Shown here piece by piece: positions 1-7,059 of a stretch of 64,000 nucleotides of DNA. Source of the DNA: an uncultured Alistipes sp. (GTDB taxonomy: Bacteria; Bacteroidota; Bacteroidia; Bacteroidales; Rikenellaceae); contig CAAGBL010000045.1 in NCBI GenBank assembly GCA_900768045.1, forward strand, positions 3,435 through 67,434, in the 5' to 3' direction. The notes beneath the pieces were generated by a model, which saw only the letters and a list, made by a program, of their open reading frames with translations, did not search any database and had not been told where the DNA came from. Each line of letters begins with the position of its first letter. Within the stretch, counting starts at the first letter, position 1. A program made the translations under genes and the position numbers.

Positions 1-1157
1 CGCACTATGGCAAAGCCCTTGCGCAGAATATGCTCAGGATTGCTCTGCTCAACAATGGTTAGCTGTGCAGATATGCGTTGCTCCTCGCCACGGATAATCG
101 AGTGAGCGAGGGTTGCTATATTCTGCTCGATGTTATCGAGACGATGTTGCATACCATTTACAGCTATTGCCGAAGAGCGAGCTATCTCCGCACTGCTACG
201 TTCAAGGCTCAGGCGCTCGCCATTTATGCGTGCTACGACCATGTCACGAAGCTTGTAGCTATACTCGTCAATAGTTGCCATCTCGAGCTCGGCCATCTCA
301 ACAAGGAGTGTTGCCACTGCCGTAGGCGTTTTGCACGAGGTGTGGGCTACTAAGTCAACCACCGACGTATCTTTATCATGACCGATGCCTGTGATTACTG
401 GCAGCGGGAATTGTGCCACGTGTGAGGCTATGCGGTAGGAGTCGAACAGAGCAAGGTCGCTAACAGAGCCACCACCACGAATAATGACAGCGCAGTCGAA
501 TTGTTCCTCACGCTCGGCAATGGCGTTAAGGGCCTCAATAACGCTATCTTCGGCCATGTCGCCCTGCATAAGCGAGCCGAATAGCTCAGTCTGGAAGCGA
601 TACGTGGTGCGTCGTAGCTCGTTCATAAAGTCTTGGTAGCCAGCAGCCGTAGCGCTCGATACTATGGCAATGCGCAGTGTGGGGTGGGGTAGCTCGAGTT
701 CTCGGTTCATATCCCACACGCCATCACGCTTAAGTTGCTCGATGCACTCCCTACGGCGACGCTCAACCTCGCCGAGGGTATATGTAGCATCTATGTCGAT
801 AATCTGTAGCGAGAAGCCATAGACCTCGTGGTAGGTGACAACAACACGCAGCAGAACGGCTATGCCAGAGGTTAGTTGCGTCCCCGTTGCCTCCTCAAAC
901 TTACGAGATATGGTGGCGTAGGCCGAACGCCAAACAACGCCTCGTGCCTCAGCTCGTGGTGCACCCTCTTTTTCGCCCTTCTCAACAAGGTTGAGGTAGC
1001 AATGACCCGAGCGGTTGACCTTCATCTCCGAAATCTCGGCACTAACCCATAGTGGATCGCTAAAACGACTCTCGAGAGTTGTTCTAACTAACCGCTGAAG
1101 GTCGAGAAGCGTGAGGTGCTCACTCTGTGATGTTGTTATGTTAATCGGCACAACCAT
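1..1157 (-). CDS. xseA: Exodeoxyribonuclease VII large subunit (3' end cut by window edge)
   Basis: The reverse-strand frame from the ATG at 1157 stays open to the window edge, about 385 residues. It reads as XseA, the catalytic subunit of the nuclease that trims single-stranded DNA ends to oligonucleotides. Visible landmarks are an N-terminal OB-fold region (with LWVSAEISEMKVNRSGHCY), the RGGGSVSDLALFD segment and the GIGHDKDTSVVDLVA segment of the catalytic domain. The protein then enters a long helical region that continues past base 1. XseA is usually 400-460 residues, so only the tail is missing. It lies 6 bases downstream of the TonB-C-like gene and may be co-transcribed with the operon that starts near 4467. 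The small subunit gene xseB is not in view and may lie beyond base 1. Confidence 0.93.
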   Translation of the reverse strand, partial: MVVPINITTSQSEHLTLLDLQRLVRTTLESRFSDPLWVSAEISEMKVNRSGHCYLNLVEKGEKEGAPRAEARGVVWRSAYATISRKFEEATGTQLTSGIAVLLRVVVTYHEVYGFSLQIIDIDATYTLGEVERRRRECIEQLKRDGVWDMNRELELPHPTLRIAIVSSATAAGYQDFMNELRRTTYRFQTELFGSLMQGDMAEDSVIEALNAIAEREEQFDCAVIIRGGGSVSDLALFDSYRIASHVAQFPLPVITGIGHDKDTSVVDLVAHTSCKTPTAVATLLVEMAELEMATIDEYSYKLRDMVVARINGERLSLERSSAEIARSSAIAVNGMQHRLDNIEQNIATLAHSIIRGEEQRISAQLTIVEQSNPEHILRKGFAIV

Positions 1158-1163
1158 AATTCG

Positions 1164-1706
1164 TTACATTAATATTATGCCTGGCTCCACAGGTATAGTC
1201 TTGCCCTCGGGCAGAGTGAGGTTGACAAGATGTGTGCTCTCGACCGATGAGCCATTTTTTGTTGCGGCTCTCCATTGTGGCGACGAGGCTATGGCTCGCT
1301 CAACACGCTTTTGAAATTGGCGTGATGTCGACTCCAAAACCTTGATAATATGAACGTTGCCCTTGCTGTCAACCTTTATGCGTAGCGACACTCGCTCGGC
1401 GGGCATGTTGCTATCCCACTTGATGTTGTGTTGTAGGTAGTTAGTAAAACTGCTGTAGCCCTCGGCAACGAATTCGGCAGGAGTGTCGTAGTTGAGAGTA
1501 ACCATGATTACCCCTTCCGAAGCGGCGATACCCCATTTCTCGATAGTCTCCTCGGTAGCTGGAAGTGTGTCGATATAGGCAATGTTAGCTTGCTCAATAT
1601 CGTCAATGCTCGCTACGGGCTTGCCATTGACAATGTAGAGTGGACCACGAGCGCTAAGGGCTGTGGTAGAGAGCAAGAGAAGTATGCCGAGAAATAGGTG
1701 GCGCAT
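1164..1706 (-). CDS. Secreted protein with TonB C-terminal-like domain
   Basis: This 180-residue protein has a cleavable signal peptide (hydrophobic residues about 4-18, ending ALSA). The first mature segment, PLYIVNGKPVASIDDIE, resembles the start of a TonB-dependent receptor plug. The last 90 residues look like a TonB C-terminal domain: FTNYLQHNIKW, then RVSLRIKVDSKGNVHIIKVLES, then SPQWRAATKNG. There is no proline-rich spacer or N-terminal anchor of a true TonB, so it is more likely a free periplasmic or surface protein than an energy transducer. It is the last envelope gene of the VTC/DUF4956 operon, 3 bases after the DUF2490 gene. Function is unknown. Confidence 0.6.
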   Translation of the reverse strand: MRHLFLGILLLLSTTALSARGPLYIVNGKPVASIDDIEQANIAYIDTLPATEETIEKWGIAASEGVIMVTLNYDTPAEFVAEGYSSFTNYLQHNIKWDSNMPAERVSLRIKVDSKGNVHIIKVLESTSRQFQKRVERAIASSPQWRAATKNGSSVESTHLVNLTLPEGKTIPVEPGIILM

Positions 1707-1709
1707 GGA

Positions 1710-2486
1710 TTATAGCTTAAATTTATACGTGATGCCGAATATGTGGCGCATCTCGTTCTCCTGAACAACGCTCTTAAGGTCGCCCTTATTGCCCTTGTAG
1801 TCAATGTTGTAGCGACGGTCGTAGTCGAAGTAGTAGTAGAAGTCGAGGCGGTGGTTGCGCGTAACCTTGAACTTGGCGCCAACACCAGCACGATAACGTG
1901 TTATGTAGTTGTCGATAGAGTAGGGATCACGCTTGTAGTTAAGCACCACGGCAGGTGCATTGAGCGTGTTGTGTAGCTCGAAGAGCAGGTATGGCGTCCA
2001 CTTCGAGTGGCGAATGTCGTACTCGGCAGTTAGGCGTGAGCGTAGCACCATCTCGGGATTCATCTTCTCGTAGCGGTTTACCGAATCGGTGCGGAATGTT
2101 GTCTGCAACCTCTCACGAAGTGAGAACTCGAAGCGCCCTACGTTGATGTCGCCCTCAAGGTTGATGTTAGCACGGTGGCGAGGACGCTCCCACGCTCCTG
2201 GCTCGTTGCTATTTATTAGCTGATAGCCAACGCCAATGTTTAGGAATTTGCAGGCATCATACTCAAGGCCTATGCCTGTCTGGAAGCGGTCGACGGTCGA
2301 GAAGTCGTTCTTAAGGCGCATCTCGAGCGATGCCTCCAACGACAAATCGTCAACAACCTCCCACTCGAAGGCTCCACCTACACGGCCACGAAAGTCATCA
2401 GAGGTGGTGGTGCCCGGTATAATCTCCTGGGCTGAGAGGCTTACGCAGGTAAGCAGTATTGCAGCAGCGAGTATTAGCTTTCTCAT
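1710..2486 (-). CDS. DUF2490-family outer-membrane beta-barrel protein
   Basis: The 258-residue protein has a signal peptide (residues 1-19, ending SLSA). The rest alternates polar and hydrophobic residues in strands such as LSLEASLEMRLKNDF, RFEFSLRERLQTTFRT and HRLDFYYYFDYDRRYNI. It ends in FGITYKFKL, with the aromatic-rich last strand of an outer-membrane barrel. This matches the DUF2490 family common in Bacteroidota. It is co-directional with the DUF4956 and VTC-domain genes, with 9 and 3 bases to its neighbours. Family substrate is unknown; a role in export or surface display linked to the VTC protein is inference from context. Confidence 0.7.
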   Translation of the reverse strand: MRKLILAAAILLTCVSLSAQEIIPGTTTSDDFRGRVGGAFEWEVVDDLSLEASLEMRLKNDFSTVDRFQTGIGLEYDACKFLNIGVGYQLINSNEPGAWERPRHRANINLEGDINVGRFEFSLRERLQTTFRTDSVNRYEKMNPEMVLRSRLTAEYDIRHSKWTPYLLFELHNTLNAPAVVLNYKRDPYSIDNYITRYRAGVGAKFKVTRNHRLDFYYYFDYDRRYNIDYKGNKGDLKSVVQENEMRHIFGITYKFKL

Positions 2487-2495
2487 AGTTAGTCG

Positions 2496-3245
2496 TTAGT
2501 TGTTAAAGGCATTTTTCTCGTTTAGCTTCATCGTAGGCTCCGACATTGGCTCCTCGTTGGCTGCTGGAGTGTAGTGTACCTTAATGTATGCTACATCACG
2601 CAAGAAGTCGACATTGCCAACATCTACACGCTCAACCTTAATACCGAGGCGCTCTTCGAGGTCGGCAATAAGCTCTGAACGACGCTCAGGGCGGATAAGC
2701 TCGATGCGCTCGTAGCATACGAGTTTTGTTGCCTTACGACCACGCATGATAAAGCCCTCGAGAAGTGCCAAGACGATGATGATAAGCACATTGGCAAGTA
2801 TCAACTCGGCATACGACACCATGAGGTTACTGCCGTTGATTACCGCCATGGCGATAGTGAGGAAGAGGTAGGTCATCTCACGTATAGGCACCATCTCGGT
2901 ACGGTAGCGAATGATGCCGAAGATCATGAACAAGCCAAGGCCGATGCTCACGTCTATACCCACGCTCTTCATGAAGAATAGCAGCAAGAAGACTGCCGTA
3001 GAGAAGAGCATGAAGGTTACTGAGAAGTCCTTACGGCGACTCTTGGGGTAGTAGAAGCAACGCACGATGACAAACGACACGATGAGGTTTATCGCAAACT
3101 GCAAGCATAGCTGTAGAATAGATGTGGTGTCGCACAATGGAATGCCAAGCATTGTGGCACCTACCTCGCCGTTTGAGCCTACAAGGGCTGCTACGTCAGC
3201 ATCAAAAATATCGGGATTAAGGCCCTCGCCTTCAAATCCTATCAT
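2496..3245 (-). CDS. DUF4956 integral membrane protein
   Basis: A 249-residue protein with several hydrophobic helices (around residues 45-65, 75-92, 98-112, 128-145 and 147-165). These are followed by a soluble C-terminal domain of about 80 residues (RIELIRPERRSELIADLEERLG onward). This layout and the segment IFGIIRYRTEMVPIREMTYLF are typical of DUF4956 proteins. The family is found paired with VTC-domain proteins in bacteria, and here the VTC gene is 4 bases upstream. The pair may form a membrane-linked polyphosphate-related unit, with the VTC domain acting in the cytoplasm; that coupling is inference. Confidence 0.75.
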   Translation of the reverse strand: MIGFEGEGLNPDIFDADVAALVGSNGEVGATMLGIPLCDTTSILQLCLQFAINLIVSFVIVRCFYYPKSRRKDFSVTFMLFSTAVFLLLFFMKSVGIDVSIGLGLFMIFGIIRYRTEMVPIREMTYLFLTIAMAVINGSNLMVSYAELILANVLIIIVLALLEGFIMRGRKATKLVCYERIELIRPERRSELIADLEERLGIKVERVDVGNVDFLRDVAYIKVHYTPAANEEPMSEPTMKLNEKNAFNN

Positions 3246-3249
3246 AAGT

Positions 3250-4041
3250 CTATCTGTTTAGTCGTTTATTAATCTCTTGTATCTTAGCCTTGAAGCGGTT
3301 GTGCTTTATGCCATCTACGGTGAGCGTTGTGCCAAGGCAGTATTTGCTAACTTTCAAGGGGGCTATGTGCATGTTGCGAAGCATGAGCTTTAGCATAGAT
3401 TCGGTGTTGCCGTCCTGCTTAATCTCGACAATGGCCATGCGCTCGATATGCGCCTTGCGCCCCGTGCGAGCATCTTCGTACTCAAGCTGAAGGTCGATTG
3501 TTGAACGCTCAGTGAGCGTAGGGTTAACAAGCGTTATGCGGCTAAAGCGTGTTATGAGTGCGGGTTGTAGCTCGTCAACCGAGTAGTGCGAGTTGTTGAC
3601 AAGAAGCTCACGAGCCTCGGCATTTTGTGCAAAGCACATTAGCTCCTCTGCCTTAATCTCAGTGCGGCGCTTCTTGGTGCGGCCTCGGTTGCTCTTCATC
3701 TTAATCTCAAAGAACGTTGTGCCACTCTCGAGGTATGTGCGTGTGCGCAGCTTTTGGCGTGTTAGCTTGCGGTTGTGGTGCACAATGAACATCTCACGTA
3801 CGGAGGTGTCGTAGTAGAGCGTGAGGTAGCGGCATGCACGTACGCCGTCGATGATTTGTACGCTGTAACCAGCCTCGGCAGCGCTATGTAGCAGTCGTAG
3901 CACCTCCTCCTCAGAGAGTACATACTTGGTGTCGATGCGGTTCATGAGCTTCACGGAGCGCATCTCGTCGAGCGTGATGGTTGGCATCTCGTGCCACACA
4001 TCAAGCCTATTAAGACCCTCGTATGTTAGGCTTGTTGTCAT
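3250..4041 (-). CDS. VTC-domain protein (polyphosphate-polymerase-like)
   Basis: This 263-residue protein has the triphosphate-tunnel (CYTH-like) pattern of the VTC domain. An early basic strand (NRIDTKYVLS) and the strand KLTRQKLRTRTYL come first. Then follow the acidic/basic strand FFEIKMKSNRGRTKKRRTE, ITRFSRITLVNP, and late VEIKQDG. In yeast Vtc4 this fold polymerises polyphosphate from ATP, with tunnel arginines and lysines binding phosphate and glutamates binding the metal; the equivalent kinds of residue are visible here. There is no SPX domain. Its start ATG directly abuts the TAG of the upstream gene, and DUF4956 follows, so the three are translationally linked. Activity as a polymerase rather than a triphosphatase is not proven by sequence. 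Confidence 0.75.
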   Translation of the reverse strand: MTTSLTYEGLNRLDVWHEMPTITLDEMRSVKLMNRIDTKYVLSEEEVLRLLHSAAEAGYSVQIIDGVRACRYLTLYYDTSVREMFIVHHNRKLTRQKLRTRTYLESGTTFFEIKMKSNRGRTKKRRTEIKAEELMCFAQNAEARELLVNNSHYSVDELQPALITRFSRITLVNPTLTERSTIDLQLEYEDARTGRKAHIERMAIVEIKQDGNTESMLKLMLRNMHIAPLKVSKYCLGTTLTVDGIKHNRFKAKIQEINKRLNR

Positions 4042-4467
4042 CTACTCGTAGGAAAATTCAAACTGACGGTATGAGTTGAGAATGCCGTTAGCACCATAGT
4101 TCAGACGTCGTGTGCATACGCCATTGCTGTCGTACTCATATTTACGCACCTTCGAGGGCTTGTTACGCTCGTTGTAGATAATCTCCTTCTCGAGCTGCCC
4201 CTTAGCGTTGTAGAAATACTCGGAGCGCCACGAGAGATGACGGCCATAGTCGCCATACTCATACTCCTCGATAAGCTGGCCTTGGGCGTTGTATACCTCG
4301 ATATGGTCAACCCACTTGTTTTTGCCGTCGGGCGTGGTCTTCCACTCCTTGACAGTGAGCTTACGTCCCTTGCTCTTGGCCATCTTGCTACGGTCGGGGT
4401 AGTCGGCAAAGGCGCTCACAGAGAGGAGTAGAGTACAGAGTGTTAGTATAATATGCAAATGTTTCAT
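4042..4467 (-). CDS. Secreted protein with YwqK/MORN-like repeats
   Basis: A 141-residue exported protein (signal peptide residues 1-21, ending SAFA) made of short repeats of the type YNAQGQLIEEYEYGD, YNAKGQLEKEIIYNE, YDSNGVCTRRLNYG and YGANGILNSYRQFEF. They resemble the YwqK antitoxin-like/MORN variant repeats that form extended beta sheets. It is the first gene of the operon that runs through VTC, DUF4956, DUF2490 and the TonB-C-like gene. The stop codon abuts the VTC start with no gap. The role is unknown; repeats of this sort usually mediate binding or surface exposure. Confidence 0.6.
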   Translation of the reverse strand: MKHLHIILTLCTLLLSVSAFADYPDRSKMAKSKGRKLTVKEWKTTPDGKNKWVDHIEVYNAQGQLIEEYEYGDYGRHLSWRSEYFYNAKGQLEKEIIYNERNKPSKVRKYEYDSNGVCTRRLNYGANGILNSYRQFEFSYE

Positions 4468-4483
4468 GCCTTTCTAAAATGCT

Positions 4484-4519
4484 AATAGCGACCTTGCCCA
4501 TTGAGGACAGGTCGCTATG
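4484..4519 (-). terminator. Hairpin between prfA and the VTC operon
   Basis: A 9-bp stem (TAGCGACCT at 4486-4494 with AGGTCGCTA at 4509-4517) lies in the 87-base gap after prfA. It lacks a clear U-tract on the minus strand, so it may be a weak terminator or an mRNA-stabilising 3' hairpin. Confidence 0.45.
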
Positions 4520-4554
4520 CTCTAATATTTCGATTGTGCGTTGTCCTCGAAATC

Positions 4555-5640
4555 CTACAACTCGCTCTCCTTTAGGCGCTCAGCATTCTCAGCCACGATG
4601 AGCTGGTCGATGACATCCTGAATGTCACCGTCCATGAATGCAGAGAGGTTGTAGATGGTGTAGTTGATACGGTGGTCGGTGATACGTCCCTGTGGGTAGT
4701 TGTAGGTGCGAATCTTTGCCGAACGGTCACCCGTAGAAACCATTGTCTTACGCTTCGAAGCAATCTCGTCGAGGTACTTCGAATACTCGAGGTTAAATAC
4801 TCGGGTACGCAACTCCTCGAATGCCTTGTCGAAGTTCTTGAGCTGAGACTTCTGATCCTGACACTGCACGACGATACCTGTTGGTATGTGGGTAAGACGG
4901 ATAGCCGAGTATGTGGTATTTACTGACTGACCACCAGGACCTGATGCACAGAAGATGTCCTTACGAATATCGTTCATCGAGATCTCGATATCGAACTCCT
5001 CAGCCTCAGGCAACACCGCAACAGAGGCTGCTGAGGTGTGTACGCGGCCCTGAGTCTCGGTCTGTGGCACACGCTGCACACGGTGAACACCCGACTCATA
5101 TTTGAGTGTGCCGTACACGCTCTGACCAGTAACCTTGAGCACAACCTCCTTGTAGCCACCAGCAGCACCGTCAGACGATGATGTAATCTCGTAGCGCCAG
5201 CCCTTAGACTCGATATACTTGGTGTACATGCGCAATAGGTCGCCAGCAAAGATTGCTGCCTCGTCGCCACCAGTACCACCACGAATCTCGACAATGGCGT
5301 TCTTGTCGTCCTGAGGATCCTTGGGGATAAGCAAAAGCTTAATCTCCTCCTCCATCTTTGCGATTGCAGGCTCGAGGGTTGCTACCTCCTCACGTGCAAT
5401 CTCACGGAACTCCTCGTCCTTTTCGTTAACCAAAATATCCTTAGCCTCGGCAAGGTTGGCGAGGGCAGTGCGGAAACGATCTGAGGTCTCGACGATAGGC
5501 TCGAGCTCCTTGTACTCCTTAGTGAGCTGAACAAACTGCTTTACATCAGCAATTACCTCGGGATCAGTGAGTTTCTGACCAATCTCCTCGTACTTGAGCT
5601 TAAGACCATCAAGGCGAATCAATATTGAATTATCTGCCAT
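4555..5640 (-). CDS. prfA: Peptide chain release factor 1
   Basis: The 361-residue product is RF1, which reads UAA and UAG stop codons in the ribosomal A site and triggers peptide release. The catalytic loop GPGGQSVNTT is at about residue 232 and the stop-codon reading tripeptide is PQT (in QRVPQTETQ) near residue 188. The P-x-T form marks RF1, since RF2 has SPF. The start MADNSIL at 5640 is chosen because an in-frame ATG farther upstream (5733) would add 31 residues running over a consensus -7 box. Length is normal for the family. Confidence 0.97.
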   Translation of the reverse strand: MADNSILIRLDGLKLKYEEIGQKLTDPEVIADVKQFVQLTKEYKELEPIVETSDRFRTALANLAEAKDILVNEKDEEFREIAREEVATLEPAIAKMEEEIKLLLIPKDPQDDKNAIVEIRGGTGGDEAAIFAGDLLRMYTKYIESKGWRYEITSSSDGAAGGYKEVVLKVTGQSVYGTLKYESGVHRVQRVPQTETQGRVHTSAASVAVLPEAEEFDIEISMNDIRKDIFCASGPGGQSVNTTYSAIRLTHIPTGIVVQCQDQKSQLKNFDKAFEELRTRVFNLEYSKYLDEIASKRKTMVSTGDRSAKIRTYNYPQGRITDHRINYTIYNLSAFMDGDIQDVIDQLIVAENAERLKESEL

Positions 5641-5665
5641 ACTTTCTCTAATTATATTAATTGCG

Positions 5666-5673
5666 CAAATATA
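5666..5673 (-). promoter_or_regulatory. prfA promoter -7 box
   Basis: On the minus strand this reads TATATTTG, the Bacteroidota housekeeping -7 consensus TAnnTTTG, about 26 bases upstream of the prfA ATG. It also argues for the shorter prfA start. Confidence 0.65.
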
Positions 5674-5824
5674 ACAAAAAAAATTTATTTGAAACCACAC
5701 TTTGTGGCTCTTTATTGCGATTGGGGCTAACAATTATTAAGCGAAGGGCGTTGGCCTAAATCCTTGATAGTTAAACGATTTAATTTTCTTGTAAAAAATA
5801 TGTAAAAAAATTTACCTTAAAACT

Positions 5825-5856
5825 CTTGACAAGGGCTTTTTTATGTATTATATTTG
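5825..5856 (+). promoter_or_regulatory. Promoter of the phage-type operon
   Basis: A TATATTTG -7 box at 5849-5856 follows a CTTG -33-like element (5825-5828) at 20-base spacing. This is the primary sigma-factor pattern of the phylum, not a specialised phage promoter. Transcription would start near 5860, leaving a leader of about 230 bases before the first gene at 6091. Confidence 0.65.
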
Positions 5857-6090
5857 CACTGTCAAACGGCGATAAAGAGAGCAAGTTTTCACAAGCTCGT
5901 CTAATTATCAACATCGCCAAAATCTAATTATTAACATCTCTAAGTAGTAGATATATAGTGGTATATCTATGAAGATTAACGATTGTTAACATCTAAATAA
6001 ACATTTTGTTAACAGCTTAAAATCATCAACTCATTATGGGTTGTGTTTGAAAAACCGCATCTTATTTATAAAGTTAAATAATTTAATATT
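5857..6090 (+). promoter_or_regulatory. Long AT-rich leader with repeats, upstream of the phage-type operon
   Basis: No convincing coding frame is present. The leader carries near-identical direct repeats, CTAATTATCAACATC (5901-5915) and CTAATTATTAACATC (5924-5938), with a third partial copy GATTGTTAACATC (5981-5993). It also has an inverted repeat AGATATA/TATATCT (5949-5955 with 5962-5968), and GTTAAC occurs twice. The even 23-base offset of the first two copies suggests protein binding sites or an RNA element controlling the operon. No known riboswitch is recognised. Confidence 0.45.
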
Positions 6091-7059
6091 ATGAGATTTA
6101 TTTCTATACCTCAAAATGGTCAGTCGTGGCATAGCCCCATAGTCTACACCTTCGCAACCGAGTTAGATGAACCCGCCGATGTGGATATCGAGATTTTTGA
6201 TATCGATGCGGGGCAGATGATTGCTCGAAAGCGCCTCTATGGTGTAATAGAGGGTGTCATTGATATTGCTCCAATATTGCGGTCGGTGGCCGATATGCGC
6301 ATCAATAGCGATGGCTCGACTGCAATACAACGATCGCCAGGCGTAGCCAAGATCTCTGTGGGAATCATGGGCCTGATGTCTGAGAGTAGGCTCTTTTTTG
6401 CTGAAGAGGTTGGCTGGTCTAAAGCAAGAGTGTTGAGCCGAATGCCTGAGCCCCAGTCTGTAGAATATGGCGAAAGTGTAATGTTTAGTGTGGTTGCCCC
6501 CGAGTCACTAAGCGTGGAGATTATAGCATCTTCGCCAACATCGCAAAAGCACCACGTAATTAGGAGCAACTCGCTGATGGCACTATACGATATTGTGATT
6601 AACACAGGCGACTTTATGTCTGATGTACAGAGCATTGAGCTTAGGGTAATAAGTGGCGGTAGCTTGGTAAAAACTCTCAATATTAGCGTAGGTAGTGGTG
6701 CGGCTAAAGGTCGTAGGCTCTACTGGCGCAATAGGCTTGGAGGCATTGAGAGTTATCTCTTCCTGAAGAGTGTACGTCTGGTAGATGAGGCTGTTGTTGA
6801 TGGCTTTACGACGAGTGCAAAACGTGTGTCAAGGCTTAAGTCTGCCCGTGTGTGTAGTAGGCTCTGTTCGGCCTTGGAGTGTGGCGAGGAGTTGCAACGA
6901 ATATCGGAGATTATCTATGCGCCATACACATACGAAATGACATCGAAGGGTATCTCTGATGTGGAGCTTGTAACACGACGTCTTGAGCATAGCTCTCATG
7001 GTGAGCTCAAGATAGTGGCAATAGAGGTTTGTAGCGAGTGGAAAGGGAGTGAGATATGA
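6091..7059 (+). CDS. Phage-type tail-associated protein, unrecognised family
   Basis: A 322-residue soluble protein without a signal peptide. I cannot place it in a named family by eye. It begins MRFISIPQNGQSWHSPIVY and looks rich in beta strands. Its last codons overlap the next gene by ATGA, so the two are translationally coupled. The neighbour at 7056 has features of Bacteroidota prophage tail proteins, and in such prophages a roughly 300-residue protein of unknown function precedes that type of gene. A structural or assembly role in the tail or baseplate is therefore inferred. Base composition and codon use match the surrounding chromosome. Confidence 0.5.
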   Translation: MRFISIPQNGQSWHSPIVYTFATELDEPADVDIEIFDIDAGQMIARKRLYGVIEGVIDIAPILRSVADMRINSDGSTAIQRSPGVAKISVGIMGLMSESRLFFAEEVGWSKARVLSRMPEPQSVEYGESVMFSVVAPESLSVEIIASSPTSQKHHVIRSNSLMALYDIVINTGDFMSDVQSIELRVISGGSLVKTLNISVGSGAAKGRRLYWRNRLGGIESYLFLKSVRLVDEAVVDGFTTSAKRVSRLKSARVCSRLCSALECGEELQRISEIIYAPYTYEMTSKGISDVELVTRRLEHSSHGELKIVAIEVCSEWKGSEI

